14,697 nt of DNA from JBIOJM01 sp044450785 (lineage in GTDB: Bacteria; Planctomycetota; Planctomycetia; Isosphaerales; Isosphaeraceae): NCBI GenBank assembly GCA_044450785.1, contig JBIOJM010000263.1, forward strand, positions 1 to 14,697. Reading direction: 5' to 3'. The notes under the pieces are model-generated. The model had not been told where the DNA came from, did no database searches, and saw only the letters and a list, made by a program, of their open reading frames with translations. Both the position numbers and the translations under genes were made by a program. This document shows, in pieces, positions 13,916-14,697 of this stretch (position 1 is its first letter; each line of letters opens with the position of its first letter).

Positions 13916-14697
13916 TCAACGGAACCCGCCGGCCGCCACTCCCTTTCGCTGTTCGGCAGGCTGATTGTAGCGCTGCTGAAGGCGCTCGATCTGCCGGGTC
14001 GAGTTGGCCGAGTTCTGCTGCTTCAGGTTGGCGTCGAGCGATTGATTTTGGCCGGGCTTGGCGGATATCGGCCCCGCCGCGCCGCCGGCCAGACCGCCGC
14101 TCGGAGGCTGGAGTACCACCGGGCCGACGTAAGACGTTCCCCGGTAAAAGGCGTACTGGGCGTCTCCGTTGCGGGCGACCGCGGTGACCAGTCCCCGGAC
14201 ACCTTCGGCGACGAACACGCCGCGGAGATCCGTCTCACCAGAGATGAAGTTCGGATTGTCGCTGCCGATGACCTTCACCTGGACCTTGGGCAGGAATTCC
14301 TTGGTGTGAGCGTCACGGACCGTGACCCGAACGCGCCCTGGATCAGCGACGGTGCCCGGTGCCGTGATTGGGGGCTCCTCGAGCACCTCCATCTCCAGCG
14401 GCGAGACCAGGACGATTCCCGAGGCGTACAGGCTATCGCCGCGGAACATGGCGAGGTAGGCGCCCTCCTTGGCCAGGGGGAGCTCAATCGACCTCGACTT
14501 TCCGTCATAGTCGGCTCCCGAGCCCAGCGCGACCGTCTTCTCGACCAGCGGCGTGATTCCGGCCAGGTCAATCGCCGAGATCCCGTTCAAGTTGCGCCGG
14601 GTCAGGTAGAGCTGCATCAGGTCGACCGGGTAGACCTTGACGTCGACCTGGGCGATGTTGCGGTAATCGAGGCCGATGCCCGGCTTCGAGGCGGGCA
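13916..14697 (-). CDS. Partial macroglobulin-like surface/secreted protein (C-terminal part)
   Basis: The frame is open to the window edge, so the N-terminus is missing; the first in-window Met (14617) is internal because readable family-like sequence (GLDYRNIAQVDVKVYPVDL) precedes it. The visible ~260 residues start with a beta-rich segment resembling an alpha-2-macroglobulin MG domain (VDVKVYPVDLMQLYLTRRN). They continue with a second beta-sandwich segment resembling a carboxypeptidase-regulatory or MG-like domain (GRVRVTVRDAHTKEFLPKVQVKV, then SGETDLRGVFVAEGV). The end is a Gln/Asn-rich tail of about 40 residues. Bacterial macroglobulin-like proteins are exported and act as protease traps or envelope scaffolds; which applies here cannot be decided without the missing part. 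It converges with the HigA-like gene. Confidence 0.65.
   Translation of the reverse strand, partial: PASKPGIGLDYRNIAQVDVKVYPVDLMQLYLTRRNLNGISAIDLAGITPLVEKTVALGSGADYDGKSRSIELPLAKEGAYLAMFRGDSLYASGIVLVSPLEMEVLEEPPITAPGTVADPGRVRVTVRDAHTKEFLPKVQVKVIGSDNPNFISGETDLRGVFVAEGVRGLVTAVARNGDAQYAFYRGTSYVGPVVLQPPSGGLAGGAAGPISAKPGQNQSLDANLKQQNSANSTRQIERLQQRYNQPAEQRKGVAAGGFR

Overview
The window looks like chromosomal DNA from a planctomycete, most likely of the Isosphaeraceae/Gemmatales type. This is inference from gene content, not from a marker gene. The clues are a large membrane-anchored Ser/Thr kinase with a DFN activation motif and a long TPR tail, a secreted NIPSNAP protein, a macroglobulin-like secreted protein, and a GC-rich hairpin repeat that translates as NPKRQRG / TRSVSEG, a peptide common in annotated planctomycete proteins. 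No rRNA, tRNA, CRISPR array or insertion sequence was seen.

Layout. (1) 4-4338, minus strand: a three-gene surface-glycan cluster transcribed in the order methyltransferase/GT2 fusion, GT39-like integral membrane glycosyltransferase, FkbM methyltransferase. (2) 4339-4789: a 451-base divergent regulatory region. It holds a 28-bp site matching the E. coli NikR operator at 11 of 12 half-site positions, overlapping the -35 of a sigma70-like promoter. (3) 4790-7320, plus strand: an overlapping three-gene ECF nickel/cobalt importer operon (S component with fused PDGLE tail, T component, ATPase with a His-rich insert). (4) 7354-10533, minus strand: the TPR Ser/Thr kinase. (5) 10882-12495, plus strand: a GAF/HD-GYP protein, divergent from the kinase. 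(6) 12598-13035, minus strand: secreted NIPSNAP protein. (7) 13282-13635, plus strand: a HigA-like antitoxin without a visible toxin, whose 3' end appears to be overwritten by a palindromic repeat. (8) 13916-14697, minus strand: a partial macroglobulin-like protein running off the right edge.

The glycan genes probably act together: a polyprenyl-phosphate sugar is made by the GT2 domain, transferred on the outer face by the GT39-like enzyme, and the glycan is methylated. The importer genes form one transporter that probably responds to nickel.

The strongest unexpected pattern is at the gene ends. Each of the three convergent junctions is occupied by a different palindromic repeat lying flush with, or inside, a stop codon. 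The composite element at 13578-13796 seems to have replaced the C-terminus of the HigA gene. I found no clearly new multi-gene defence or metabolic system.
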